64,000 bases of DNA from Vibrio ishigakensis (GCF_024347675.1 NZ_AP024882.1:248001-312000), one strand, 5' to 3'. Shown: positions 29,310 to 39,113, counted from the first letter of the stretch. Notes: generated by a model from the letters alone, not told the origin. A program made the numbers and translations.

Positions 29310-29527
29310 GTATCTTTGATAACTGTAATTAGGGCAGTTTTAGTAAAGAGTTAGCTTATTTCTGGGGTGTGAAAGTGCAAGATCTCACCATCAAAACACC
29401 CCATGCGTGGCAATGATTAAAACTCCAACAAAGACTTATTACACGTTCATTCAAAATTACATTTGCTAAGTTATGCCAAATTAGGTGCAGAAAAGCCTAG
29501 ATAAAGGCTTCCAAAAAACAAGCAGAC

Positions 29528-29932
29528 TCAATTTGTATTTGAATCGGGAATCAATTCTCGAAACTCAATCCATTTAGGATCAACAGCACTGCCTCCGATA
29601 AGCCCCAACTCACCAGTTTGTTCCCATAAAAGAAGCTTATTTGACCATTCTTGGCAAGTCCCCATACTAAAAGCTTGTGCCAATAAGGAGTCTTGAAGAA
29701 TTGTAGTATCAGAATCCATATTAATGCGATATAGGGCCATATCTAAGTTATGATTTAACTCTCCATTTCGATTACATTCCGCCACTTCACCTGCAACGTA
29801 ATTTATGTGACGCAGAAAATTAAATTCAGAGTATGACAGGTCAGATGCCGCAAATGATGCAGCACCCACCAAAGATTGTGCACAACCTACCAGCGCCACC
29901 GAAAACGCAAGGACCACGGTTTGCTTAATCAT
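29528..29932 (-). CDS. small lipoprotein of unknown function
   Basis: 134 residues with a lipobox ALVGC (Cys17), so it is probably anchored in the outer membrane. The remainder is soluble with three further cysteines and no recognised domain. Its start overlaps the stop of the outer-membrane protein gene by 1 nt, so the two are likely translationally coupled. A weak stem-loop (29492-29509) lies downstream. Confidence 0.65.
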   Translation of the reverse strand: MIKQTVVLAFSVALVGCAQSLVGAASFAASDLSYSEFNFLRHINYVAGEVAECNRNGELNHNLDMALYRINMDSDTTILQDSLLAQAFSMGTCQEWSNKLLLWEQTGELGLIGGSAVDPKWIEFRELIPDSNTN

Positions 29933-30447
29933 TAGAATTTAACTCTCAAACCAAACTCTGTTTGCGACATATCGCTGCCACTTAAAGAAGGGAACAAGAA
30001 CATACCGGTTTGTGCATATAGAGATACCGTTTTCTTTATCTCAGCTTCAACACCTACATTGAGTTTTGTATATAGCTCTGAGCCCGAGGCTTCCATACAA
30101 TAGGAATAACCACACATTTTGTAGTCATAAATGAATGCACCGAGCCCCGCTCCAACATATGGTTTAACCGCAAAGTCATCGTTGCCAAAATAAAAACCAA
30201 TTCGAGTATCAAGACCAAATGCCATTTCAGAGTTATCACTTGGCAAATCTAGGTTATTCAGAAATTCACCACCGATAGCTACAAACGCATTTTGTGAAAT
30301 CTGATTTTCTAATCCGATAGCCAAAGATAAGAACTGAACATCTTCGATATCAGAAGAACCTGCTTGTACGTAAATCTTGTTCTCTTCTGCGTAGACTGTA
30401 GCGATTGAACTCAAAGCTACTGCTGAAGCTAGTAATAATTTTTTCAT
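29932..30447 (-). CDS. small outer-membrane beta-barrel protein
   Basis: 171 residues. A signal peptide ending in VYAEE and alternating beta strands (KIYVQAGSSD, FLSLAIGLEN, FAVKPYVGAGLGAFIYD, VSLYAQTGMFLF) end in a terminal aromatic F (EFGLRVKF), the hallmark of an eight-stranded OmpX/OmpA-type barrel. The family resembles the outer-membrane beta-barrel domain (OMP_b-brl). It is encoded just before a small lipoprotein, so the pair may form an envelope unit. Confidence 0.8.
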   Translation of the reverse strand: MKKLLLASAVALSSIATVYAEENKIYVQAGSSDIEDVQFLSLAIGLENQISQNAFVAIGGEFLNNLDLPSDNSEMAFGLDTRIGFYFGNDDFAVKPYVGAGLGAFIYDYKMCGYSYCMEASGSELYTKLNVGVEAEIKKTVSLYAQTGMFLFPSLSGSDMSQTEFGLRVKF

Positions 30448-30725
30448 TTTTCTCGTTTAAGTAATTTTTATTAAATTGATGCTTTTTTAACAGATAACCA
30501 AACACAATAAAGATACCTGGTACGCTATATTGGTAAAGGCAAAACTTGTGTGAGGATAGAGAATGTATGATTAACTTAAACCTCGTATCCAAACAAATAG
30601 TGTCAAATGCAATATGGTTTCAAACAATTAAATAGTCTCAATAAACCATATGCTTTGCGCATATTCCAATCCAATCGGAGATGACGATCTAGCAACTTTA
30701 TATTGCTTGCGTCCAAGGAAGCAGT

Positions 30726-30998
30726 TTATTTGACTTGAAGAACTAGACCATCTTCAGTGTCGAGTAGAGTATATTTTTTATTACTATCACACTCTACTTG
30801 GTAGCCTTTTACGTTGGGTGCTACTTTAAAATCAGTTATTGTTGAACACTTGATCCCTCCGTCCTGAATCACTTGTAATGCAGCAACCATATTTTGAGTG
30901 TCTTTATTGATACTAGCTACTTCAGCTTTTGGTAAACCAAATGCTAAAACATTTAACGAAAGCAATAGTGTCGATAACGCGATAATAGTATTTTTCAT
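30726..30998 (-). CDS. small exported protein of unknown function
   Basis: 90 residues. The signal peptide ends near NVLAF. The mature part has two cysteines (GGIKCSTIT and YQVECDSNK) that could form a disulfide, and it ends with a short beta-rich segment. No family is recognised. It is probably monocistronic; the divergent promoter region (30999-31242) also serves the large lipoprotein operon. Confidence 0.6.
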   Translation of the reverse strand: MKNTIIALSTLLLSLNVLAFGLPKAEVASINKDTQNMVAALQVIQDGGIKCSTITDFKVAPNVKGYQVECDSNKKYTLLDTEDGLVLQVK

Positions 30999-31242
30999 AA
31001 TTAGTTCTCTAGACGTTTACTCTTCGTCGCCGAATACTAATGCGTACTAAGTACCATTGCAAGAGAAAATACAAACTTTCCCTTCAAAAATTGAAATTAG
31101 AAATAATCCTAATTTTTCAGTTGAAAAACGTATTAGGTACCTTATAATGCGAAAAAATTTGGCTCATAGGACAGGAAAGTAACGAGCCTTAGCTGATACA
31201 CATTATGGAATAACTTATCCTATTGAAATTGAAGGTAATTTA

Positions 31243-32652
31243 ATGAACTCGCTAAGAATCACATCTATTGTACTAGCTGTGACGGTTTCTTCTGGTTGCT
31301 CTAGCCTGAGCCAACGAAATGATTACAACAAACTAAATGAGCCCTTGCAAAAAGGAGATTTAGTTACCGCTCTGATGAATACAGAAAAACTAGCTGGAGA
31401 CATAGACCCTGTAGATGGCCAAGCAGATGATCTATTGTGGGCATTGCAAGCTGGAACGCTAAACCATGCGTCAGGCAATGACCAGAAAACAATCATGTAC
31501 TTTGACTCTGCGGAACGCTCGTTCAAAGATGAAAACTCGGAGGGTATGGTAAAGAATACAAGCGAAACTGCAGGAGCAGTTCTGGTAAACGATGCAATTC
31601 TAGATTATGAACCCACACAATATGACATGGTTTACGCCAATCACTACAAAGCTATGTCATTCTGGCACAAGGGTGATACTTCTATCGCACGTGTCGAATT
31701 CAATCGTGCAGAAGAGCGCCAACGTCGCGCAGCAGAGACTTTCGCTAACATAATTAACGAGCAAAAATCCCTAGCAAGTACAGAGGAAGCTCAACAAGTA
31801 AACTACGGCAAAATGATGAGTGACATTGATTCTAAAATGCAATCATCAGGCATCAATATGACTGGCTCTGAATGGGCACCATACGAAGGTTATATCAACC
31901 CCGCCGTAACATATGCCTCATCACTTTTCTTCATGTTAGAGGGACGATCTAAATCAGACTATGACAAAGCCGTAGATGGCTTCAAGCGAGTTTACGGGAT
32001 AAGCCAAAACGCATCGGTAAAAACAGACCTACAAATGGCACAAGCTTTCGCTAGTGGTCATTCAGACAATGAAATGAACCCTACTGTCTGGATTATTCAT
32101 GAAGATGGTTTGGCTCCTCAAAAGTCAGAATTTCGAGTTGATCTACCGGTTTTCCTATTAACCGGACAACCACAAATTGCCTCTTACGCTATTCCCAAAA
32201 TGGATTCCGGTAAATCAGCAATTAAATCCGTCAACGTCAACAATTACAAAACAACTGAAATCGCGGACGTTAGTAAAGTTATCAAATCCGAGTTCAAAGA
32301 AGAGCTACCAGCAATCAAAGCTCGTGCTGCAGCATCAAGTATTTCTAAAGTTATTATGCAAGCAGCAGCTGCTGAAGCAGCCAAAAATGACGACACCGGT
32401 GCCGGAGCATTGTTACAACTAGGTACGATGCTGTACAGCTTAGGCTCCACCAGTGCCGATATCCGAACAAACGTTTTGTTACCTAATACCGTGAACGCTG
32501 TTCGAATGCCTAAAGAAGACTCATTTGTAATGAAAGCGGGAGCATTTGAAATCCCGGTAACCACAGACCCTGACGCCAAATACTCAATCGTCTACGTGCG
32601 AACCATGAACTCAGTAATCGAGCCAACAGTTTCAGTTATCAACATTCAGTAA
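31243..32652 (+). CDS. COG3014-like lipoprotein, first gene of envelope operon
   Basis: 469 residues with lipobox VSSGC (Cys19). The N-terminal half is helical and TPR-like (KGDLVTALMNTEKLAG, LWALQAGTLNHASGNDQKTIMYFDSAE, MVYANHYKAMSFWHKGD). It is followed by an Ala-rich stretch and a beta-rich C-terminus. It matches my memory of the uncharacterised COG3014 lipoproteins that occur next to LpoB-like genes. GAAGG precedes the ATG. It lies 21 nt before the LpoB-like gene in a four-gene run of exported proteins. Function unknown; scaffold role inferred from repeats. Confidence 0.75.
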   Translation: MNSLRITSIVLAVTVSSGCSSLSQRNDYNKLNEPLQKGDLVTALMNTEKLAGDIDPVDGQADDLLWALQAGTLNHASGNDQKTIMYFDSAERSFKDENSEGMVKNTSETAGAVLVNDAILDYEPTQYDMVYANHYKAMSFWHKGDTSIARVEFNRAEERQRRAAETFANIINEQKSLASTEEAQQVNYGKMMSDIDSKMQSSGINMTGSEWAPYEGYINPAVTYASSLFFMLEGRSKSDYDKAVDGFKRVYGISQNASVKTDLQMAQAFASGHSDNEMNPTVWIIHEDGLAPQKSEFRVDLPVFLLTGQPQIASYAIPKMDSGKSAIKSVNVNNYKTTEIADVSKVIKSEFKEELPAIKARAAASSISKVIMQAAAAEAAKNDDTGAGALLQLGTMLYSLGSTSADIRTNVLLPNTVNAVRMPKEDSFVMKAGAFEIPVTTDPDAKYSIVYVRTMNSVIEPTVSVINIQ

Positions 32653-32673
32653 CCCTAAAAGTAGGCACTCTCC

Positions 32674-33282
32674 ATGAAAACACCTTATATCCTTGCGCTC
32701 TTTGCCGTCACTCTTCTGTCCGCAGGCTGCCAAACAACAACACAATATATCGATAGTAGAGATCAAACTACTAATATAACAGCCGGATTATCCAACGCTG
32801 ACTTCGAGAAAGCTGCTCAAGAGGCCTTGGAAGAAATGATAGCGTCCCCGCTTCTGGTACACCCTAAAGCACAAGCTGGCGGTCGCTACGTTATAGCAGT
32901 GAGTGATATTACTAATGACACTATGCAACGTATTTCAACAGAGCAAATAGCTAAGAAAATACGCGTTGGTTTACTTCAGTCTGGAAAATTCTTAGCTACA
33001 AGTGCTATTGGTGCTAACCAGGATGCACTTGTAATTGAATCTCGCAAAATGCAAGAGTCATCAATCGTAGATAAAAAAACTATGAAAGGTAATAACATAA
33101 TTATGCCTGATTTCTCTCTTTCAGGAACAATAATCCAACGAGTCAACTCCCTTGATAACGGTGACCAGAAAATAGAGTACTACTTCCAATTAACGCTCAC
33201 TAATTTAGACAACGGACTAGCATATTTCGAATCGGAAACGGTTATAGGAAAAGTGGCGGACGGATCCACTGTTAGTTGGTAA
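32674..33282 (+). CDS. LpoB-like lipoprotein (penicillin-binding-protein activator family)
   Basis: 202 residues with lipobox LSAGC (Cys19). The conserved segment RYVIAVSDITNDTMQRISTEQIAKKIRVGLLQSGKFLAT and the following beta strands match the LpoB/CsgG-like fold. E. coli LpoB spans the periplasm to activate PBP1b. The partner here need not be a PBP because the neighbours differ from the usual lpoB context (lpoB-ycfL/thiK). It is sandwiched between a COG3014-like lipoprotein and a 516-residue exported protein. Confidence 0.8.
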   Translation: MKTPYILALFAVTLLSAGCQTTTQYIDSRDQTTNITAGLSNADFEKAAQEALEEMIASPLLVHPKAQAGGRYVIAVSDITNDTMQRISTEQIAKKIRVGLLQSGKFLATSAIGANQDALVIESRKMQESSIVDKKTMKGNNIIMPDFSLSGTIIQRVNSLDNGDQKIEYYFQLTLTNLDNGLAYFESETVIGKVADGSTVSW

Positions 33283-33347
33283 CTCTGCAGGGGAGGAATC
33301 TCCTCCCCCCAGATGAGCTTAAAAATCCACTCCGGATGAGATAAGTA

Positions 33348-34898
33348 ATGAATAATCATATTGTTAAAAGTGCCGCGTTAGTTGGCACCCTTCTCTTCAA
33401 CCAAAACGCAATCGCTCTAGACTTTGGCTTCTCAGAAGAGAGGAGTTCGACAAATACACAAACTCATATTGAGCAACAGGCGACTCATGATCCTAACGCT
33501 AATGTGTCTGAAGGCATTACCGACTCTAAGAGAAAAAATTCAACATATGCAACGATAAGTCACAATGGTGCTGAGCAATTGGTCGAGAGTAGAATTGAAG
33601 ACTGGCTAGACTCTCCAGAGGGACGCCCATTTAAACAACAAATGGCGCTTCGAAAAATCAACATCTATACGGGAGTAGCTAGTAGCCCTACCCCTGGTGT
33701 TTCTATGCAACATATGCAATCAGCATTCGATGCCGCCATGGTTAATGCTCTTGAAAAAGCAGCTGAATCACAGTTCCTAAACGTGACTGGTGAGATGGTA
33801 AAAAGCTTAATAATTGAAGATCCTCAGTTTGCAAAAGACATTTGCTCTTTAGATCAAGATCTTGAGCAATCAGATCTTATCGCTAGAAAATCTATGAACC
33901 TAGCCACTACAGCAATATCGCAAGCAATCAAAAAAAACACCGACGCTAGCGATCAGCAAATTGAAAGAGATTTGAGTCCAATTCAACATAGTGTCGCAAG
34001 AACTAGCCTAGAAGATAGTATACAAAGAGCCATCAATGAGGGTACCCAAAAACCGGTAGAGGTAGATGGTCTCTTTGTTCTTCGTTCATTTTCAAGCGTG
34101 ACGGATCAAGGCGTTGCTATTCAGGGCGTTATTTTGATCGAACATAGCTTAACAACGGCATTAATTCGTCAAGCTAAAGGCTCCCGAGGAGATTTCAACC
34201 CCAAAGACTATGAAATACCAAAAGCTTTTCCAAAAATAGATGAAATGACCGATGAAAATGGCAATAACTTAGGCCTCTACACAATTCGAGACTATATAAA
34301 GTATGTTTCTCAAGACGCTTCTAGGGCCCCTTTTGGAGCCCAACTTGTGATTGATGCTAACGGTCAACTGACTTTTGTTGCAATTGGCTATAGCTCAGCA
34401 GAAACAACGAACAATGCCAGTCGAATGTCCGCTTACACAAAAGCAGCCCAAAAAAGGGCCAAGAGTATTGCCAATATCCAGATGCAATACCTTTCGAATT
34501 TAGTAGTTACTACAGAAACTACTATCAACGATAAAAACGCTTATATTGAAGAACTCGTACAAGACTACACAGACTGTTCAGCTACAGGTCAGGCCATACC
34601 AAGCATAAATACACCACTCTTGTCTAACAATATTACCTCTGTTGTCACGCTCAAAACTCAAGGAACGAGTATTGGCACTCAGCGAGATGTTATCCCGTAC
34701 ACAAACCCATATTTACCAGATCAAGAAACATGGTTGGGCTTCTCCTACTGGTCTCCGACCATGGAGAAAGAGATATACGAGATACAACAGGATAAAAAAA
34801 ATGCACTGACAAAAAACTCTCGTAGGCTATCTGTGAGCACGAACGCTAGTGACCAATCCTCCACTGAATCAATAACAACAATTTCGGCAGATTTCTAA
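33348..34898 (+). CDS. exported protein of unknown function, third gene of envelope operon
   Basis: 516 residues. The signal peptide ends near AIALD. No lipobox is visible. An N-terminal Gln/Thr-rich linker is followed by a mixed alpha/beta body (NALEKAAESQFLNVTGEM, GLFVLRSFSSVTDQGVAIQGVILIEHS, APFGAQLVIDANGQLTFVAIGYS) and a polar C-terminus. I suspect it belongs to the recently defined DUF6844 group seen beside COG3014 genes, but that is not certain. Its stop overlaps the start of the next gene, so translation is coupled. Confidence 0.65.
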   Translation: MNNHIVKSAALVGTLLFNQNAIALDFGFSEERSSTNTQTHIEQQATHDPNANVSEGITDSKRKNSTYATISHNGAEQLVESRIEDWLDSPEGRPFKQQMALRKINIYTGVASSPTPGVSMQHMQSAFDAAMVNALEKAAESQFLNVTGEMVKSLIIEDPQFAKDICSLDQDLEQSDLIARKSMNLATTAISQAIKKNTDASDQQIERDLSPIQHSVARTSLEDSIQRAINEGTQKPVEVDGLFVLRSFSSVTDQGVAIQGVILIEHSLTTALIRQAKGSRGDFNPKDYEIPKAFPKIDEMTDENGNNLGLYTIRDYIKYVSQDASRAPFGAQLVIDANGQLTFVAIGYSSAETTNNASRMSAYTKAAQKRAKSIANIQMQYLSNLVVTTETTINDKNAYIEELVQDYTDCSATGQAIPSINTPLLSNNITSVVTLKTQGTSIGTQRDVIPYTNPYLPDQETWLGFSYWSPTMEKEIYEIQQDKKNALTKNSRRLSVSTNASDQSSTESITTISADF

Positions 34899-36034
34899 TG
34901 AAACGTTTAATACTGATCATTTTCTTATTTATACCTTTAACTGGTAACGGAGCAACTTATGAAAAGGAAGTTACCGGTTACGGTAAAGATAGAGAAGAAG
35001 CCATTTACAATGCAAAACTGGAAGGAGTGAGACAATTTTTTGGCTCTGAATTATCTTCGGTCCAAATCCAAAAAATGACTGTTGAAACGGGAGGACTGAC
35101 TGACAAAGCGGAACTATCACTCGAGAATGGTTCAACTGAAGGCTTCAAAGGCAGAATCTCTAATTACGATATTATACAGGTGGACTGTCAGGAAACTTGT
35201 ACTGCCACTCTTTTACTTAGGTTTGAGAAAGATGAATCTCAGATAGAAAAAGAGAAGCTGCTCACTCGTAAAACAATTCTATTCACCAACCCTGTAGGTG
35301 AAGGGGCTATGGAGTTACAAACTGGACTACAAGCTAAGTTTGTTCAAGCTAGAAAGTTCGCTGTTGTTGAAGAAAATATACCAGGGCTAGATTATTCAGT
35401 TGAGCTCCGCGTTAAAGCTGCACGAACCAAAAAGTTTACATCTGGATCTACAAAAACAGACCCACTAACCGGCAATGTGACTTCAAATATTAAAAACAAC
35501 TACAAATCTTTAATAAGCGTAGACTTCAAAGTCTATAGAACAGCTACCGGTCAAGTTTTAGTTCAGGACAACATCAAAACAACGTCTAGCAGAAATAACT
35601 TACCTCTATTAAAAAATATTACTGTTGAAAAACTGTATAACGCTATTCATGAACAAATTTTTCCTCATCGAATAGCTAAAGTTAGTGGTAATGAGGTTAT
35701 CGTTGCTTCTGGAGGTGACACTATGAGAGTAGGCGATGTATACGAAGTTTACTCTCTGTCAGAAGAGATATTTGATCCCTACACTGGGGAGTCACTTGGG
35801 CAAGAGGAAACCAAAACAAGTGAATTAAAGATCACTAGGGTATTGCCCAAATTGTCTTACGCTAAAATATCCGGCAAAGGTTCAGTAAAAAAACACGATA
35901 TAATCCGTAAAAAAAAGCGGATTCCATCTAAGCCTAAACAAGTAAAAGCCGACAAAACGAACACTATTAAATCACCTATCACCCCTGCAGGAAATAGTGT
36001 GGTAGATACTAAAAATGGTGGCGTTATCCTTTAG
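34898..36034 (+). CDS. FlgT/CsgG-like exported protein, last gene of envelope operon
   Basis: 378 residues with a signal peptide ending at GNGA. The N-terminal domain EVTGYGKDREEAIYNAKLEGVRQFFGSEL resembles the first domain of FlgT and related proteins; the middle part (about 130-270) resembles the CsgG/LpoB-type fold; the segment MRVGDVYEVYSLSEEIFDPYTGESLG is typical of the C-terminal domain of FlgT-like proteins. The C-terminus is Lys-rich. FlgT is a component of the Vibrio flagellar H-ring, but no flagellar gene is nearby. The gene begins at the TAATG overlap and is followed by a strong terminator at 36102-36136. Confidence 0.7.
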   Translation: MKRLILIIFLFIPLTGNGATYEKEVTGYGKDREEAIYNAKLEGVRQFFGSELSSVQIQKMTVETGGLTDKAELSLENGSTEGFKGRISNYDIIQVDCQETCTATLLLRFEKDESQIEKEKLLTRKTILFTNPVGEGAMELQTGLQAKFVQARKFAVVEENIPGLDYSVELRVKAARTKKFTSGSTKTDPLTGNVTSNIKNNYKSLISVDFKVYRTATGQVLVQDNIKTTSSRNNLPLLKNITVEKLYNAIHEQIFPHRIAKVSGNEVIVASGGDTMRVGDVYEVYSLSEEIFDPYTGESLGQEETKTSELKITRVLPKLSYAKISGKGSVKKHDIIRKKKRIPSKPKQVKADKTNTIKSPITPAGNSVVDTKNGGVIL

Positions 36035-36101
36035 TTTCCTATGGTAACTCAGCAAACTAAATCGCTCTGCTGGGGTAGCGTATAATACTGTGACCTAAGA
36101 T

Positions 36102-36136
36102 GAATGGTCTTCTCGCACAGAAGGCCATTCTTTTTT
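36102..36136 (+). terminator. strong intrinsic terminator of the envelope operon
   Basis: GAATGGTCTTCT (36102-36113) pairs with AGAAGGCCATTC (36119-36130) and is followed by six T. It overlaps the 3' end of the convergent glutamate-synthase-like gene. Confidence 0.8.
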
Positions 36137-37682
36137 ATTTATCTAAACCCATTCCTGAAAATCGAATACCAGACAAATGCGCCATATCCCTATTCCAAGT
36201 AGCTAAGTCTTTTTGATTAAACTGCCCCAAGTCATTGTGTCCACATGCTCTGGCCATTACCTGCATAAGTTCTGTCGATGCTTCGAAAAAGTTCTTAAGC
36301 TGGTTAGAAGCCTTATCAACATTGAGCCTCTGACGCAGATCCTTTTTCTGAGTAGCTATGCCCGCAGGACAGTTATTGGTATTACACATTCGTGCAGCTA
36401 CACAGCCAATAGACTGCATCGCACTGTTGGAAATAGCCACACCATCAGCTCCCAACGCCATGGCTTTAACAAAATCCATCGGCACGCGAAGCCCACCGGT
36501 GATAATCAAGGTCACTCGACCACTGGCTCCTACCGAATCCAAATAGGCTCTAGCCCTTGCAAGCGCGGGAATGGTTGGCACACTAATATGATCCCTAAAC
36601 ATCTGTGGCGCCGCACCAGTACCACCGCCGCGACCGTCTAATATGATGTAGTCTGCGCTGGCATCCAGAGCAAACTGAATATCCTCTTCAATATGGTTAG
36701 CACTGAGTTTGAAACCAACAGGAATACCACCTGTCACCTCTCGAACTCGGTCGGCAAACTTCCTAAAGTCTTCTACCGTATGTAAGTCCTTAAAGGTAGG
36801 TGGAGAGATGGCAGCTGTACCCGCTTTAATTCCACGCACTTCTGCGATTTTACCAATATTTTTCACACCTGGCAGATGGCCACCGGTACCAGTTTTAGCC
36901 CCCTGACCACCTTTAAAATGAAACGCCTGCACAGTCTTAAGCTTTGACTCTTCATAGCCAAACCCAGCACTGGCAAGCTCATAAAAGTAACGTGAATTGG
37001 CTGCTTGCTCCTCGGGGAGCATTCCCCCTTCGCCAGAGCAAATCCCAGTACCGGCGAGTTCTGCACCCTTGGCTAGAGAGACCTTTGCCTCTTCAGAGAG
37101 TGCTCCAAAGCTCATGTCTGAGACAAACAAAGGGATCTTGAGTTTAAGGGGTTTTCGAGCCTGCGGGCCTATGACTAATTCAGTCGAAACGGGAACATCT
37201 TCCATCAAAGGCTTAGTCGCCATCTGCGCCACCATCACCTGAATATCATCCCAGTGAGGAAGTAAGTGACGCGGAACGCCCATAGAGGTCATAGGGCCGT
37301 GATGCCCCATTTTCGAGAGACCTTCTCGGGCCAGTTGATGAATAAACTCCACCGTCGGTTCTTCTTTGGTTGGAGTCGCAGTAGGTATAACCTCTACGTT
37401 CTGGATCTGTACGCCAGGCCCTTCTTGGCCAACTTGATCATCGCTAAACTGCTTATGTGAACCATCGCAGAAAGGCAGATTATTCGAGTGCTTACAGCGA
37501 CATAGATAGTTGTCACCGTCCTGCTCTGCCACAAAGCTCTTTGGCTTAAAGTCAGTGCTGGCGTGGGAGCCATCACAAAAGGGTTGGTTCTTGGAGAGCC
37601 CGCAGGTACAAAAGTAATACTCCTGCCCCTTGGTGAGTTCAACTTTGATCGGCTTGTTATCTGCGATGACTGGTTTACTCAT
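36135..37682 (-). CDS. two CDGSH iron-sulfur domains fused to a glutamate-synthase-type FMN domain
   Basis: 515 residues. Two N-terminal CDGSH ([2Fe-2S], mitoNEET-type) motifs are visible: Cys25, Cys27, Cys36, His40 and Cys61, Cys63, Cys72, His76. From about residue 120 there is the central FMN-binding domain of glutamate synthases (AFHFKGGQGAKTGTGGHLPG, ADYIILDGRGGGTGAAP, GADGVAISNSAMQSIGC, CNTNNCPAGIATQ). It lacks the amidotransferase domain, so it is not a normal GltB. Electron flow from CDGSH clusters to FMN is a reasonable inference. It is followed on the same strand, upstream, by a TetR regulator. Substrate unknown. Confidence 0.85.
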   Translation of the reverse strand: MSKPVIADNKPIKVELTKGQEYYFCTCGLSKNQPFCDGSHASTDFKPKSFVAEQDGDNYLCRCKHSNNLPFCDGSHKQFSDDQVGQEGPGVQIQNVEVIPTATPTKEEPTVEFIHQLAREGLSKMGHHGPMTSMGVPRHLLPHWDDIQVMVAQMATKPLMEDVPVSTELVIGPQARKPLKLKIPLFVSDMSFGALSEEAKVSLAKGAELAGTGICSGEGGMLPEEQAANSRYFYELASAGFGYEESKLKTVQAFHFKGGQGAKTGTGGHLPGVKNIGKIAEVRGIKAGTAAISPPTFKDLHTVEDFRKFADRVREVTGGIPVGFKLSANHIEEDIQFALDASADYIILDGRGGGTGAAPQMFRDHISVPTIPALARARAYLDSVGASGRVTLIITGGLRVPMDFVKAMALGADGVAISNSAMQSIGCVAARMCNTNNCPAGIATQKKDLRQRLNVDKASNQLKNFFEASTELMQVMARACGHNDLGQFNQKDLATWNRDMAHLSGIRFSGMGLDK

Positions 37683-37764
37683 AACACCCTTCCCTCTGCT
37701 CCAAGATATAAACTCATCTCAGAGTAAAGAAGATCGAACGAGTAAACGCCAGAATATGAGGTGG

Positions 37765-38241
37765 TTAAATACTATCGGATTCAATGATGGAAGCGAGTGC
37801 GGTGCCAATGATCATCTTATACATATGTTCAGCCTCTTGTTCATCCATGCCAAAGTAATGCTTACCCATCTTTTTCATGTTGGCTAAAATCTTCTTCGCA
37901 TGGGTGCCAGAAATTCCCTGTACGCCATCCAGCACAAAAAGCTCAAAGACGTTCCTAAACAGAGGTAATTTTATCCCCTCCGCGAAAGAGTCTAGAAATG
38001 CTTCCGGCGAACTCATGTCTAAAAGAGGTAGCATTTCTGGAAAACCCCGCCCCTCAATACCCTCTAAAAAATGGGCACTGCTTGGATAATACCCTTGAAT
38101 GGTACTTTTACGAGTACCCATGAATTTGGCCAAACGAGAATATGTAACCGCTTCCCAGCCTTCGGTCTTAAAAAGCTCCCAGATGTGATCGTCCAACTTC
38201 TGCTTATTTGCTTCATATTGCGCTCTTGATATACGTGCCAT
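37765..38241 (-). CDS. TetR-family transcriptional regulator
   Basis: 158 residues. The N-terminal helix-turn-helix region (WELFKTEGWEAVTYSRLAKFMGTRKSTIQGYYPS) is TetR-like; the ligand domain is short, so it is a small member of the family. It lies 82 nt upstream of the CDGSH-GltB-like gene on the same strand and divergent from the YceI gene, so it may control both. Its own promoter region (38242-38418) contains AT-rich sequence and GTACCTAATCCGC repeats. Confidence 0.8.
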   Translation of the reverse strand: MARISRAQYEANKQKLDDHIWELFKTEGWEAVTYSRLAKFMGTRKSTIQGYYPSSAHFLEGIEGRGFPEMLPLLDMSSPEAFLDSFAEGIKLPLFRNVFELFVLDGVQGISGTHAKKILANMKKMGKHYFGMDEQEAEHMYKMIIGTALASIIESDSI

Positions 38242-38418
38242 TGACCACTCATTCTATTAATGCGTACCTAATCCGCAAATATATCATAATAATTCTCATT
38301 AACCAATGCAGACTGTTGCCGGCTATATCCCATAAAGAAAGTCACTCTAGCCAAGCTTTGCGAAGTCTACTTTTTGAACAATACTCTATCCACTGCAATG
38401 GATAACAAGGAAAATGAC

Positions 38419-39003
38419 ATGCGACATCTACTGACTATCTTTGCGCTAGTGGTAACTGTACTAGCTATGCCTATTCAAGTACTTGCTGCGGGCCACTATG
38501 AGGTTGATTCCAAGGTTTCGACGGTAAGCTTTGCGACAATCAAGAAACAGTACATAGTTGAACCTGCTGTTATTACTGGATTGACTGGTAGCCTAGACGA
38601 TTCAGGTAATCTAAAGGTAATGGTGCCACTGCAGAACCTTGATACTGGAGTATCTATCCGAAACGACCGCCTTGGTGAGCTTTTCTTTAAGGTCGCAACC
38701 CATCCAAATGTTGAAGTGATGGCTACCGTGCCTGCTGAGTTGATGAAGGGTGATATGGTGGTTACACAGGCTAAAGTTCCTGCACAGGTGACCTTGTATG
38801 GTAAGGCTCAGACCTTAGACTTTATGCTAAATATCGTACGCGCGGGTAATGTGATTTCGGTCTCTAGTGTGAAACCAGTAGTCATTGATGGTATTAGCTT
38901 TGGTATTCCGAAGGAGAGTCTAGCTGCAGTGTCCAAGACGGTTGGGGATATTGCTATTTCGTCTAGTGTTGGGGTGAATGTTTCTTTGGTTTTGAAGAAG
39001 TAG
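38419..39003 (+). CDS. YceI-family periplasmic protein
   Basis: 194 residues from ATG 38419, chosen because AAGGA lies 7 nt upstream and a signal peptide begins here (cleavage near VLAA). An in-frame start at 38374 would add 15 residues. The mature sequence GHYEVDSKVSTVSFATIKKQ, VPLQNLDTGVSIRNDRL and TLYGKAQTLDFML are YceI/lipocalin-like signatures. Such proteins bind isoprenoid quinones or other amphiphiles. A bidirectional terminator (39114-39142) separates it from the convergent lipoprotein gene. Confidence 0.88.
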   Translation: MRHLLTIFALVVTVLAMPIQVLAAGHYEVDSKVSTVSFATIKKQYIVEPAVITGLTGSLDDSGNLKVMVPLQNLDTGVSIRNDRLGELFFKVATHPNVEVMATVPAELMKGDMVVTQAKVPAQVTLYGKAQTLDFMLNIVRAGNVISVSSVKPVVIDGISFGIPKESLAAVSKTVGDIAISSSVGVNVSLVLKK

Positions 39004-39113
39004 AGTTGTCGTACTGAAGTGAGCTCTGAACACTAAAGGTCCCGGCTCGAGGCCGACATCTTTATTGAGCACCCTAGCCAACGCAAATTACGTTTTCTAG
39101 CTAGCCCTTACGT

